From positions 4,526,001 to 4,590,000 of the forward strand of contig NZ_CP053452.2 in assembly GCF_013128195.2 (NCBI RefSeq): 64,000 bases of DNA, in the 5' to 3' direction. The position numbers and the translations under genes were made by a program. The notes under the pieces were generated by a model. The model ran no database searches, was not told the origin of the DNA, and was given only the letters and a program-made list of their open reading frames with translations. The DNA is from Frigoriglobus tundricola (GTDB lineage: Bacteria > Planctomycetota > Planctomycetia > Gemmatales > Gemmataceae). Positions 43,223-53,300 of this stretch are shown here, one piece after another. The first letter of the stretch is position 1. Every line of letters begins with the position of its first letter.

Positions 43223-44128
43223 TTACGGCTTGGCGTCCGGTCGCACCTGCGCCGGTACCTGCTTCACGTCCCACCCCTTGATGGGCACGAAGGTGAAGTT
43301 CTTTTCATCCACGCCGGGGAGGTTCACCTGCGGGTTGGTGAACTTCCACACCTCCGCGTCCATGCTCGGCCTCAGGACGTACACCTGCGCCGGAAGGTAC
43401 GCCCACTTCTGTGTGGCCGGCTCGGGACCATAGAGCGCGACCCGAATGTGCTGGAACTCGCGCTTGTCGGCGTCCGACCGGGGCTTGATGTCCAGGTAGA
43501 GGTAGTGCTCGTCTTTTTTGAACAGGGTGATGTCGAATCGCGCGGACACGTCTTTCGCCTTGATCTCGATGAGCGCCTGGTACAGGAGGTGATCCGTCCA
43601 CTTCGTCCACAGCGACGAGAGCCACTGGCTCAGTGGGTCGTTGGCCGGCGGCTCATTCGCCTGCAGATTGTTCAGTGGCAATTGGATCTCGGTGATCGTC
43701 TTCTGGACGCCGTTGTACGCGAATATCGATTTGCCATCGCAGATGTACGCCTCGTAGTCGGTTTTCGTCGGGTCGGCGGAGTTCTCCAAGCGCAGGACCA
43801 CGAAGTGCGGTTTCAGCCACAGCACCGACCCGCTGTAGTGGGTATCCTTCTTGAACACCGGGTCTGTGCGCTTGAATGCGATCTCCATGCGCAAGCTCCG
43901 AACGTCCGCCATTTTCCTTTCCCACTCGGCCAGGAGCGCTTCGACCGCGGGGTCGCTCGCCCGCCCGGACGGTTCGTGGGGCGGCGGGGCTTGCGCTACG
44001 ACCACCGGCGGCGCGGAGACGACGAGCGGTTGAACGCACGGCTGAACCGGAACGTACACGACCCGCGACCGGCGCGGGGGGCACGCCGCGAGCATCAGAA
44101 CGGCCAGGACGGTGCAGGTGAGGCGCAC
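43223..44128 (-). CDS. TIGR03009-family lipoprotein
   Basis: A 301-residue predicted lipoprotein of a planctomycete-specific family (TIGR03009). The GTG start at 44128 has a GAGGAGG ribosome site and opens with VRLTCTVLAVLMLAAC, a signal peptide ending in a lipobox; the longer frame start at 44395 has no such features. The body shows the family pattern WERKMADVRSLRMEIAFKRT, GSVLWLKPHFVVLRLENS and DGKSIFAYNGVQKTI, then YLDIKPRSDADKREFQHIRV. The fold resembles LolA/LppX-type outer-membrane carrier proteins, which is inference. Function unknown. Confidence 0.88.
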   Translation of the reverse strand: MRLTCTVLAVLMLAACPPRRSRVVYVPVQPCVQPLVVSAPPVVVAQAPPPHEPSGRASDPAVEALLAEWERKMADVRSLRMEIAFKRTDPVFKKDTHYSGSVLWLKPHFVVLRLENSADPTKTDYEAYICDGKSIFAYNGVQKTITEIQLPLNNLQANEPPANDPLSQWLSSLWTKWTDHLLYQALIEIKAKDVSARFDITLFKKDEHYLYLDIKPRSDADKREFQHIRVALYGPEPATQKWAYLPAQVYVLRPSMDAEVWKFTNPQVNLPGVDEKNFTFVPIKGWDVKQVPAQVRPDAKP

Positions 44129-44342
44129 GCGAACGTCCTCCTCGGATGGCAGTGGGGGTTTCGGGCCGGGCGCCCTATAGCCTGGGGCACGCGCGGTGCG
44201 AAAGGCCAGCCGGGGCCGCGCCATGTGTGCCGCCCCCGCGCCCGCGTAAACGGCCCGACTTTTCATGCGACACACCGCGGGGTGCCGTGATACAACTATC
44301 CCACCTCTCCTCGCGCTCCCAACACTCGCATCCGGCACAATT

Positions 44343-47300
44343 ATGAACGTTAGACGTCTCGGTCTCGCGCTGCTCGGCGCACTCGTGCCCGTCACACTAT
44401 CTGTCCCCGCCGCGGCCCAGAACTCCGCCGACCTGCGCCCCGCGGCTTACGCCATCCGCGACGCGCGGGTCGTGGTGGAGGCCGGTACGGTGCTGCCGAA
44501 GGCCACGGTGATCGTCCGCGACGGGCTGATCGTGGCCGTGGGACCGGACCTGGCGATCCCGGCGGACGCGCTCGTCACCGAGGGCAAGGGGCTGACCGTG
44601 TACCCCGGCTTCCTCGACGCCGGCAGCGCACGCGGCTACGACGCCGCACTCCGCCGGTCCCTCGGCGGGCCGCCCGCGGCCGAGGATATGGCCGCCGATC
44701 CGCTCGTCGCCACCAAGCCCGACAACCGCAAGGGGCTGACCCCCGAGTTCGCGGTCCAGACGGCCCTCAAACTGGACGAGGAGTCGGTCGCGGCGTGGCG
44801 GAAGGTCGGCTTCACGGCCCACCTCGTCACGCCCGACGGCGGCTACATGTCCGGCACGAGCGCCCTGGTGAGCCTCAGCGGGGCCGTCCCGCGCGACGCC
44901 GTCCTCCGCGCGCCGGTCGCGCTGCACGCGCGCTTCGGCCGGGTGGTCGGCCCCGAGTACCCGACCGCACTGATGGGGGTCATCGCCCATGCCCGGCAGA
45001 CGATGCTCGACGCCGGCTGGCTGAAGCGGCAATGGGCCGCCTACGACGCCCGCGGGAAGACCGGCAAGCGCCCCGCCGCCGACCCGTGCCTCGAATCGCT
45101 CTGGCCGGCGCTCGACGGCAAGCTCCCGGTCGCGGTCGAGGCCGATTCGGCCGATGAGATCAACCGCGCCCTCGACTTCGCGGCGGAGTTCAAGGTGAAG
45201 CCGATCATCGTCGGCGGGCGCAACGCCTGGAAAGTGGCCCCGCGCCTGGCGGCCGAAAAGGTGCCGGTGGTCCTGCGGCTCGACTTCACTGCGGTTCCGG
45301 AGCGCGAGGCCGAACTGCCCGCCCGCGTGCGCGACGACCGCGACCGCGTGCGGCAACAGGAGGTCGCTTGCGCCGCGGCGCTGCATAAGGCCGGCGTCAC
45401 GTTCGCGTTCACCTCGCAGGGGCTGGCCGCGCCGCGGTTCCGCGAAAACGTGTGCAAGGCGATCGCCGCCGGCCTGCCCGCCGACGCGGCCCTGGCCGCG
45501 CTGACCCGCGACGCCGCCGATGTCCTCGGCGTCGCGCCGCAGGTGGGCCGGGTGACGAAGGGCCGGGCCGCTCACCTCGTCGTGTGCGAAGGCGACTTCG
45601 ACGCCGCTTCCACGAAGTACAAGCTCGCGTTCGCCGACGGCGTGCGGTTCGATCTGGAAGCCGCCCTCCCGCCGGCCGGCGCCACCGCCGCCGAACCGAT
45701 CGTTCCGAAGAAGGGCGGGCGCCCGCGCCCCGGCACCGATCCCGATGCCCCGGCGCCCAAGACGCCCGCGCCCGCTCCGGCACCCACTGCGAAGGGTCCG
45801 CCCGACCAGGGCGACCGCCCGACCGCGGACCGCCCCTCGGCGTCGTTCATCGGCACCGCGTTCCGCTCGCTCGATGCGATGCTCGGCGCCGACCGCGCGA
45901 CGACCGAGATCGAGGCGGACCGGAAACCGTCGGTGAAGACCGGCGGCGACGTTCTCGTCCGCAACGCCACGATCCTCACGGGCGCCGGAAAGACGCTCAT
46001 GGGAACTGACATCCTCGTCCGGGGCGGGAAGATCCGCGCCATCGGGTCGAATTTGACCGCCGAGAAGGGCGTCACGGTCATCGACGCCGAGGGGCTGTTC
46101 GTGATGCCGGGGATCATCGACTCGCACTCGCACTTCGCCATCAGCGGCGGGGTGAACGAGGCGTCGCTGTCGGTCGTGCCCGAGGTCCGCGTCCGCGACG
46201 TGATCGACTCCGAAGACGTGCAGATCTACCGCGCGCTCGGCGGCGGCGTCACCACGGCCCGCCTGCTCCACGGCAGCGCCAACGTGATCGGCGGACAGGA
46301 CGTGGTCGTGAAGATGAAGTACGGCCGGTCGGCGCAGGAGATGCTCGTGGCCGACGCCCCGCGCGGCGTGAAGTTCGCCCTGGGCGAGAACGTCAAGCGC
46401 ACCGACGGGCGGTTCCCCAACAGCCGGCTCGGCGTGGAGGCGGTGCTGATCCGCGCGTTCACGGAGGCCCAGACGTACCGCCAGAAGTGGGCCGACTTCG
46501 AGAAGAGCAAGGACCGCGGCGAACCGCTGCCGGAGCCCCGCCGCGACCTGCGGTTGGAGGCGCTCGCCGACGTGCTCGCCGGTGACCTCCGCGTTCACTC
46601 CCACTGCTACCGCTCCGACGAGATCCTGATGCTGCTCCGCGTTGCCGACAAGTTCGGCGTGAAGGTGCGGTCGCTCCAGCACGTCCTCGAGGGGTACAAG
46701 GTCGCCTCCGAGATCGCCGCCCACGGCGCGAGCGTGAGCCTGTTCAGCGACTGGTGGGCGTACAAGATCGAGGCGTTCGACGCGATCCCCTACGGCGCCA
46801 AGCTGCTCCGGGACGCCGGGGCCAACGTGTGCCTGAAGTCCGACGACAACGAGCTGATGCGGCACCTGAACCAGGAGGCCGCGAAGCTCGTGAAGTACTG
46901 CGGGTTCACGCCCGAAGAGGCGCTCCACACCATCACCTTGAACCCGGCCAAACAGCTCGGACTCGACGGCCGGCTCGGCACCATTGAGGTGGGCAAGGAC
47001 GCGGACCTCGCGATCTTCTCGGGCCACCCGCTCAACTCGTACGCCCGGTGCGAGATGACGCTGGTCGAGGGCGAGGTCTACTTCCAGCGGTCGGAGAAGC
47101 TCGCGCCGGTCGCGATCGCGAAGGCGGACCCGACGAAGGCGCCGGCATCGCCGTTCGCGGCCATTCCGGAACTGCCGAAGGGCACGTACGTCCTCCAGGG
47201 AGGAACCGTCCACCAGCCGGGCAAGCCGGCGTTCGTCGGGTCCGTGGTCGTGGACGCCGCGAGCGGGAAGATCGCCCAGGTCGCCCGCGCCGGTGAGAAG

Positions 47301-48452
47301 GTGGACGCGCCGGCCGACGCCCGCGTGGTCATTTGCACCGGCCTGCACCTCTACCCGGGGCTGATCGACTCCGGCACGGTCCTGGGCCTCGTGGAGATCG
47401 ATTCGGCCCGCGAGACGAACGACTCCCGCGACGGCGGCGACTTCCAGCCGGACCTGCGGGCGAGCGTGGGCATCAACCCCGACTCGGAACTGATCCCGGT
47501 CACCCGCGCGAACGGCGTGACCACGGTCGTCACGCGGCCGACCGGCTCGCTCCTGCCCGGTCAGGGCTCGCTCATCAACCTGGCCGGCTGGGTGCCGGCG
47601 GAGATGGTGGTGGTGGACGCGATCTCGCTGCACGTCGAGTACCCCGGCGAGCCGGCGTTCCGCGGGTTCAACGCCAACCCGAACGTGGCGTTCGAGGGCG
47701 GGAACAACGCGGCGGCCAAGTTCCGCCGCGAGGAGAAGCTGACCAAGCTGAAGGAGCTGTTCGAGACGGCCCGGCGCTACGACGCGGCCAAGAAGGCGGG
47801 CCTGCCGACGCCGACGAACCCGCGGCTGGAGTCGCTGATCCCGTACGTACGCGGGGAGAAGCCGGTGGTGTTCACCGCCGACCGCAAGGCGGACATTCTG
47901 GGCGCGCTGAAGCTCGCCGACGAACTGAAGGTGAAGCCGGTCATCAGCGGCGGCATCGAGTCCTGGAAGGTGGCCCCCGAACTGAAGAAGCGCGACGTGG
48001 CGGTGATCCTGGGGCCGGTGATGAGCCTGCCCCGCGAGACCGGCGACCGGTACGATTCGGCGTACGCGGCCGCGGGGAAGCTGCACGAGGCCGGGGTGCG
48101 GTTCTGCATCCGATCGGCCGGGTCGAACAACACGCGGAACCTGCCCTACGAGGCCGCGATGGCGGTGGCTTACGGCCTGCCGCCGGAGGAGGGGCTGAAG
48201 GCCGTGACCGTGAACGCCGCGGAGATCCTGGGCGTGGCCGACAAGTTCGGTACGGTCGAGACCGGGAAGCACGCGAACCTGGTGATCGCTACCGGCGACG
48301 TGCTGCAAGCGTCCACGCAGGTGTTATCGGTGTTCGTTGAGGGCCGCCCTTACGAGCCGACCAACAAGCAGACGCGGCTGTTCGACAAGTACCAGAAGCG
48401 CCTGAACGAGATCAAATCGAACGAGTCGCCGCCGAAGACGGGTCGGCCGTAA
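44343..48452 (+). CDS. periplasmic triple amidohydrolase-domain protein
   Basis: A 1,369-residue exported protein with signal peptide (RLGLALLGALVPVTLSVPA). It contains three amidohydrolase-type units in tandem. Unit 1 (about 30-470) and unit 3 (about 955-1369) keep the beta-sandwich and barrel framework (TVYPGFLDAGSARG; LHLYPGLIDSGTVLG) but lack the HxH metal motif. Unit 2 (about 540-950) has GIIDSHSHFAISGG (HxH), VHSHCYRSDEI, LQHVLEGYKV and LKSDDNELMRHL, so it is the likely catalytic unit. A Pro-rich linker (APKTPAPAPAPTAKG) separates units 1 and 2. Resembles imidazolonepropionase-like or dipeptidase-like amidohydrolases; substrate unknown. Confidence 0.88.
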   Translation: MNVRRLGLALLGALVPVTLSVPAAAQNSADLRPAAYAIRDARVVVEAGTVLPKATVIVRDGLIVAVGPDLAIPADALVTEGKGLTVYPGFLDAGSARGYDAALRRSLGGPPAAEDMAADPLVATKPDNRKGLTPEFAVQTALKLDEESVAAWRKVGFTAHLVTPDGGYMSGTSALVSLSGAVPRDAVLRAPVALHARFGRVVGPEYPTALMGVIAHARQTMLDAGWLKRQWAAYDARGKTGKRPAADPCLESLWPALDGKLPVAVEADSADEINRALDFAAEFKVKPIIVGGRNAWKVAPRLAAEKVPVVLRLDFTAVPEREAELPARVRDDRDRVRQQEVACAAALHKAGVTFAFTSQGLAAPRFRENVCKAIAAGLPADAALAALTRDAADVLGVAPQVGRVTKGRAAHLVVCEGDFDAASTKYKLAFADGVRFDLEAALPPAGATAAEPIVPKKGGRPRPGTDPDAPAPKTPAPAPAPTAKGPPDQGDRPTADRPSASFIGTAFRSLDAMLGADRATTEIEADRKPSVKTGGDVLVRNATILTGAGKTLMGTDILVRGGKIRAIGSNLTAEKGVTVIDAEGLFVMPGIIDSHSHFAISGGVNEASLSVVPEVRVRDVIDSEDVQIYRALGGGVTTARLLHGSANVIGGQDVVVKMKYGRSAQEMLVADAPRGVKFALGENVKRTDGRFPNSRLGVEAVLIRAFTEAQTYRQKWADFEKSKDRGEPLPEPRRDLRLEALADVLAGDLRVHSHCYRSDEILMLLRVADKFGVKVRSLQHVLEGYKVASEIAAHGASVSLFSDWWAYKIEAFDAIPYGAKLLRDAGANVCLKSDDNELMRHLNQEAAKLVKYCGFTPEEALHTITLNPAKQLGLDGRLGTIEVGKDADLAIFSGHPLNSYARCEMTLVEGEVYFQRSEKLAPVAIAKADPTKAPASPFAAIPELPKGTYVLQGGTVHQPGKPAFVGSVVVDAASGKIAQVARAGEKVDAPADARVVICTGLHLYPGLIDSGTVLGLVEIDSARETNDSRDGGDFQPDLRASVGINPDSELIPVTRANGVTTVVTRPTGSLLPGQGSLINLAGWVPAEMVVVDAISLHVEYPGEPAFRGFNANPNVAFEGGNNAAAKFRREEKLTKLKELFETARRYDAAKKAGLPTPTNPRLESLIPYVRGEKPVVFTADRKADILGALKLADELKVKPVISGGIESWKVAPELKKRDVAVILGPVMSLPRETGDRYDSAYAAAGKLHEAGVRFCIRSAGSNNTRNLPYEAAMAVAYGLPPEEGLKAVTVNAAEILGVADKFGTVETGKHANLVIATGDVLQASTQVLSVFVEGRPYEPTNKQTRLFDKYQKRLNEIKSNESPPKTGRP

Positions 48453-48478
48453 GACGCGACGGCGGCTGTGGACACTCA

Positions 48479-48562
48479 GAAAGTCGGTCACTCGCTCCGC
48501 GAGTGACCCGCCACCTTCGCCAAATGGGAGGGTGCCACTCGCGGAGCGAGTGGCCGACTTTC
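48479..48562. repeat. palindromic intergenic repeat, family C (copy 2)
   Basis: An 84-bp stem-loop, arms GAAAGTCGGTCACTCGCTCC (48479 onward) and near-complement ending 48562, with CAAATGGGAGGG in the loop as in copy 1 at 14266. It lies 26 bp after the amidohydrolase stop. Confidence 0.88.
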
Positions 48563-48585
48563 CCGAACCCAGCGCTCGGCCCGGA

Positions 48586-48852
48586 TCACGCAAGCGGTAA
48601 AAAAGCCTCGGCTACCTGCTTCGGGATCTCGTTCGCCCGGCTCGGGCTCCGGTCGGACCTCCACCCCTCGGTCTCGAGGGTCTCTTCGCCGAACCGGATC
48701 GCGCTTGTCGCGCCCGAACGAGGCGTCCGATCGTCGTCCCGGGGTGGCTCGGGTGCCGGTTCGGGTGTTACGGGGGTAACACCTTCGTCCTCCCGATCGC
48801 CGGTGCATATCGGGTCCGAATGCCGTGGGCGTCGGACGCGCGGGTGGGTCAT
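48586..48852 (-). CDS. small hypothetical protein
   Basis: An 88-residue ORF, acidic and Pro/Arg-rich (EDEGVTPVTPEPAPEPPRDD), with a GAGGA ribosome site before its ATG at 48852. It has no membrane segment and no recognised family. Composition suggests a disordered protein. It may be a real small gene, but it could also be chance; no neighbours support a function. Confidence 0.4.
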   Translation of the reverse strand: MTHPRVRRPRHSDPICTGDREDEGVTPVTPEPAPEPPRDDDRTPRSGATSAIRFGEETLETEGWRSDRSPSRANEIPKQVAEAFLPLA

Positions 48853-49597
48853 CCCCTATTCCTCAAATGGCAAGTACCGACGGTGCGGCTCGACCGGCCC
48901 CAGGAGCGCTTGGGAACGAGACCACCAGGGACGAGAAGGAGCCCCACCACCCGTTAGTGGATCAGAAGACCTGACGCATCTCAGACGATTGCTTGCGGCG
49001 CACGCGAGTGGGTTACTCCTTGTGCACCGACTGTCAAAAAATCTGTACACTGTGTCGCCCATTTTGGACTTCGGAGCCGCGAATCACAAGGCCGAGTCGC
49101 GGCTCGTCACGTCTTATCGTTCACGAAAACTAAATACGGTACGAATGGCTTGCCATTCGGGTACCAAGCACACCCGTAGGGCTGGGGAAATTTGCCTGTG
49201 AACCCAACCATCGCGGGACGAATTCGCGTTTGAGTGCCGGACCGGATCCGTTACGCTGTTGGGAGTTGGGTCACGGCTGTTGCCCGCCAAGCCAGTCGTG
49301 ATGGTTGGCTTGGAGCGGGCAACGAGTTCGGAACAGGCCGGCCAACCAACCTCGAATTCGGCGATGAACCCGAGCCGGGCACGTGGCGATATCAGGCAAA
49401 CTGGCAGAACGGCGAAACTTTTACCGGTTGAAGCAAGCCAGCACAGAACGAATGCGTGCTGGGATGTTCGGCTGGATCGGTTATGCTGGCATCAATTACG
49501 GCGATGTGTTGTCGGCCCGCAATCATGTGATCGCTTGCCACATAAAGCAAATAATCATTGAAACGTTCGGCAAAACAGACCTAGGTTCGGCAGGAGA
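48853..49597. other. gene-poor region
   Basis: About 745 bp of lower GC with only weak ORFs. A 72-residue frame (49383-49601) ends by overlapping the GTG of the next gene (GTGA), which would suit translational coupling, but its codon use and sequence do not look like a real gene. Confidence 0.4.
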
Positions 49598-49990
49598 GTG
49601 ACGGTGGGTGCTGTTCCCGAATCTGTCGCGGTGGAAGCGAGAGCCAAGAACTTCTGGGGAGCGCGCCCCGATACCGTCCTCCAGTTTCTGAAGTCCAACA
49701 ACGTCGGGGAAAATGACGCGCGGGCGCTGATCGAAGCCGTCCTCACCGAGCGCGCGGAGTCGGTGCGGAGGGACGGGGTGACGAAAATTTGGAGCGGCGC
49801 CCTGTTGGTGATGGTGCCCATCGCCTATTTCTTCGGCTCTTGGGGGCTGCTCGGTTTCGTGCTGGTCAAGTTACTTGTCGCCCTGGGTCTTGTCGGCCTG
49901 TTCGGTCTTGCTCGGCTCGCCAAGGGGCTTTCAATGGCAATAAGCCCTCGGTCCGTCAGTGGGGATCTGTCGAACCCAGCCGACTTCTAA
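49598..49990 (+). CDS. hypothetical membrane protein
   Basis: A 130-residue protein with a soluble N-terminal half (FWGARPDTVLQFLKSNNVGE) and two close membrane segments in the second half (SGALLVMVPIAYFFGSWGL and LVKLLVALGLVGLFGL). The start is GTG with GGAG nearby. No family recognised. GC content is lower than neighbours. Confidence 0.6.
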   Translation: MTVGAVPESVAVEARAKNFWGARPDTVLQFLKSNNVGENDARALIEAVLTERAESVRRDGVTKIWSGALLVMVPIAYFFGSWGLLGFVLVKLLVALGLVGLFGLARLAKGLSMAISPRSVSGDLSNPADF

Positions 49991-50344
49991 CGGGCCGCCG
50001 GGCGCGTTCGAGTGCGCGGGTTGAAATCGTCTGCTGCTGTTGAGCGGGAGACCGCGTTGTTGAACGTGCCGAACCCCACGCTGCACCGGACCGCTGCACC
50101 TGCGTTGTTTGTAGCACCGATCGCGGCGTGCGCGGCCGGTGAGCTGGATTGTGAGGGAGGGGTCGGGGGGGCAGGTTCTTCGTCGCGTCCGCGGGGGCTT
50201 CACCTTCGCGCCGGAAGACAATGCCCGCCGGCCCGTTCCTGTTCACTCTCGAGTTCGGTCTGCACCGTAATTCGGAGACGGCGCGCGCCGCGGGTCGGTG
50301 TGCCTCCCCACGGCGGTCATTTTCTCTGGCGCACGGCGACGCCC
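49991..50344. other. intergenic region between convergent genes
   Basis: A 354-bp gap between the membrane protein gene and the 3' end of the beta-helix gene. No gene, and no hairpin stronger than the GC-rich background is clear. Confidence 0.4.
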
Positions 50345-53300
50345 TCAACCCACGAACACCCCGCCGCTGAAACTCGGGTCGAAGGCGAAGAAGCTGTCCT
50401 GCAGGCCAAAGCTGGTGCCGCTGTACACCGCCACAGCCGGTCCCGCGCCCGGCCCCGCGCCAACGATGATGTCCGCCTCCCCGTCGTTGACGTCGGTGGC
50501 CACCGTCACCCCGCCCCGGAAGCCCGGATCGAAGGCGAAGAACGCGCCCTGCAGAGAAAAGTTGGTGCCGCTGTACACCGCCACGGCCGGTCCCGCGCCG
50601 GCACCCGCGCCCACGATAATGTCGGCCACGCCGTTGATCTCGCCCACGGCCACGGTCACCCCGCCGCTGAAACTCGGGTCGAAGGCGAAGAACGCGCCCA
50701 AGAGGGAGAAGTTGGAGCCGCTGTACACCGCCACGGCCGGTCCCGCACCCGGCCCGGCGCCGACGATGATGTCCGCCCGCCCGTCGCCGCTGAGGTCGCC
50801 CGCGGCCACCGTCACCCCGCCCCGGAAGCCCGGGTCGAAGGCGAAGAACGCGCCCAAGAGGGAGAAGTTGGTGCCGCTGTACACCGCCACGGCCGGTCCC
50901 GCACCCGGCCCGGCGCCGACGATGATGTCCGCCCGCCCGTCGCCGCTGAGGTCGCCCGCGGCCACCGTCACCCCGCCCCGGAAGCCCGGGTCGAAGGCGA
51001 AGAACGCGCCCAAGAGGGAGAAGTTGGTGCCGCTGTACACCGCGACAGCCGGCCCGGCGCCCGGTCCGGCGCCCACGATGATGTCCTCCACCCCGTCGCC
51101 GCTAAGGTCCCCCACCGCAACGGTCACCCCGCCCCGGAAACCGGCGTCGAAGGCCAGGAACGAGCCCCGCAGGGTTCCGTCGCCGTTGTAGACTTTGACG
51201 AGCGGGACGCCCCCCGGACCGGAGCCGACAGCGAAAATCGCCTCGGTCGCGGTGATCGCGCCGGAAAACGCCGAGGTGTTGTTGCCCGGGTCGGTGGCCG
51301 TGGCCGTGATCGATGCGCCGGCGCCCACCGGGAGCGTCGAGTTGAACGTAAACGGCGCGACGCCACTGGCGCCGGTGGTCACGGTCATGTAGCCGAGACT
51401 CGTCTGCCCCTGCCCCGTCGGCGCGCGCGAACTGGCGAAGAACTCGATGCGGTAGGTGGTGTTCGCGGCCGCCGTGAGTGTGCCGGTGACCCGGACCGCC
51501 GCGGCCGTGGGGCTGCTCGCGGCCGTGAGGACCGGCGCCGGTTGCCCCTGGTTGCCGCCGCCGGAAAGTGCGATGCCGAGGGCGGCGTTGCCGAAGATCG
51601 AGTTGCCGAGGATGCCGTTACCCGTGCCGGACGCGACGGCCACCCCGCTCTGGGTGTTGAAGGCGATCACGTTGCCCGCGGCCGGCGCGAGGCCGCCGAT
51701 CTGGTTGTCGGAACTGGTGATCGAAATGCCGTTACCCCGGTTGGCCAGTGCGGTCAGCCCGGTCCGGTCCGTTCCGATCAGCGAGCCGATGACCTGGGTG
51801 CCCTGGGACGCCCCGCTCAGGACGATGCCCCCGCCCCCGTTGCTGCTGATCACGTCCTGGTCGAAGGGGTCGGTCCCGCCGATGATGGTGCCCTGGGCGC
51901 TGCCGCCCACGAACACACCGGCCCCCACGTTTCCGAAGGCCGTGACCCCGAGAATGTTGGTGCCGATGAAGCTGTGGAACACCTGATTGGCGCTCGCCGA
52001 ACCCACGATGGCGATGCCGTCGGCCCCGTTGGCGGAGATCGTGTTCTGGGTGATGACGGAGACCTGGAACCCGCCGATGCTGTTGCCGTGGGCGGTGCCG
52101 TCGATGAGCACGCCGTTGGCCCCGTTGCCCAACGGCATCTGGCCGTTGGTGTTCATCCCGATGATGTCTTCCTCGACCTGAACGCCGGTGGCGGCCCCGG
52201 AAATGTGGACGCCGTTACCGACGTTGCCCGAGATCACGTTGGTGCGGAGCAGCGTGTTGCCCCCGGTGGACGTGATGAGGAACCCGTCCAGCGCGTTCCC
52301 GACCGCCGTGTCCGTGAAGGCCGGGAGGCCACAGAACGTGTTGAAGCACACGGTGCCGCTGGCCGTGTCCCGGATCTCGACCCCGTTTCCGGCGTTGCCG
52401 GCGACGATGTTTCCGAGCGGGATGACGCCGCCGAACTGCGTGTTGGCCGACGAGCCCGCGATCAGCACGCCGTCGAGGTGGTTCGCAACGGGCGTGATGT
52501 TGTCGTCGCCCAGGCCGAAGCTGTTGGCCTGGACCGTGGTGTTGTTGGAGTCCTGGATGCGGAGCCCGTTGCCGCCGTTGCCCGCAAGGACGTTCAGGTA
52601 CACGAACGGCTGCTGGGGGAACGTGGTGCCGATCAGCGAATTGTTGTTGGCCCCGTTGACGATCGCCACGCCGTCGAGGACGTTGCCCAGGGCGCTGGTT
52701 CCGGCCAGGTTGGTGCCGATGAAGTTGCCGCTCAGGGTGTTGAACGCGGCCCCGGTGGTGATCAGGACGCCGTTGGTACCGTTGCCCGAGATGACGTTGC
52801 CGTCCACCGGCTTACCGGTAAAGGGCGTCGCCGTCGGGGTGCTCCCGCCGATCGTGTTCAGCCGCGCGCCGTTGGTGATCTGGACGCCGTTGCCGGCGTT
52901 GCCCAGGGCGCTCGTGCCGGTCGCGTTGGTGCCAATGAAGTTGGCCACGAGCAGGTTGTTGGTGGCGCCGGTGCCGTCGATGCGGACGCCGTCGCCGCCG
53001 TTGCCGGAGATGACGTTGGCGCTCGTGGCGCCGGTCCCGCCGAGGGTGTTGCCGGCCGTACCGCTGATGAAGACCCCGTTCGCGCCGTTGGCCGCGACCA
53101 CGTTCGCCGTGGTGACCCCGATGTAATTATTGAGGAGCGTGTCGCCGCCGTTGGTCGTCAGCAGGATGCCGTTGGCGGCGAAGTTCACGATGTCCAGCCC
53201 CTTGACCGTGCTGGACCCGCCGCTGATGGTCAACCCGCTGGCGCCCGGACCGGCCGCCGTTCCGTCCAGGGTGATGACCGGCGCCGCGACGTAGCCGGTC

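Noticed and set aside
49383..49601. 72-codon ORF overlapping the start of the membrane protein gene
   Set aside because: The GTGA overlap is suggestive, but codon bias and sequence do not look coding and no homologue is recognisable.
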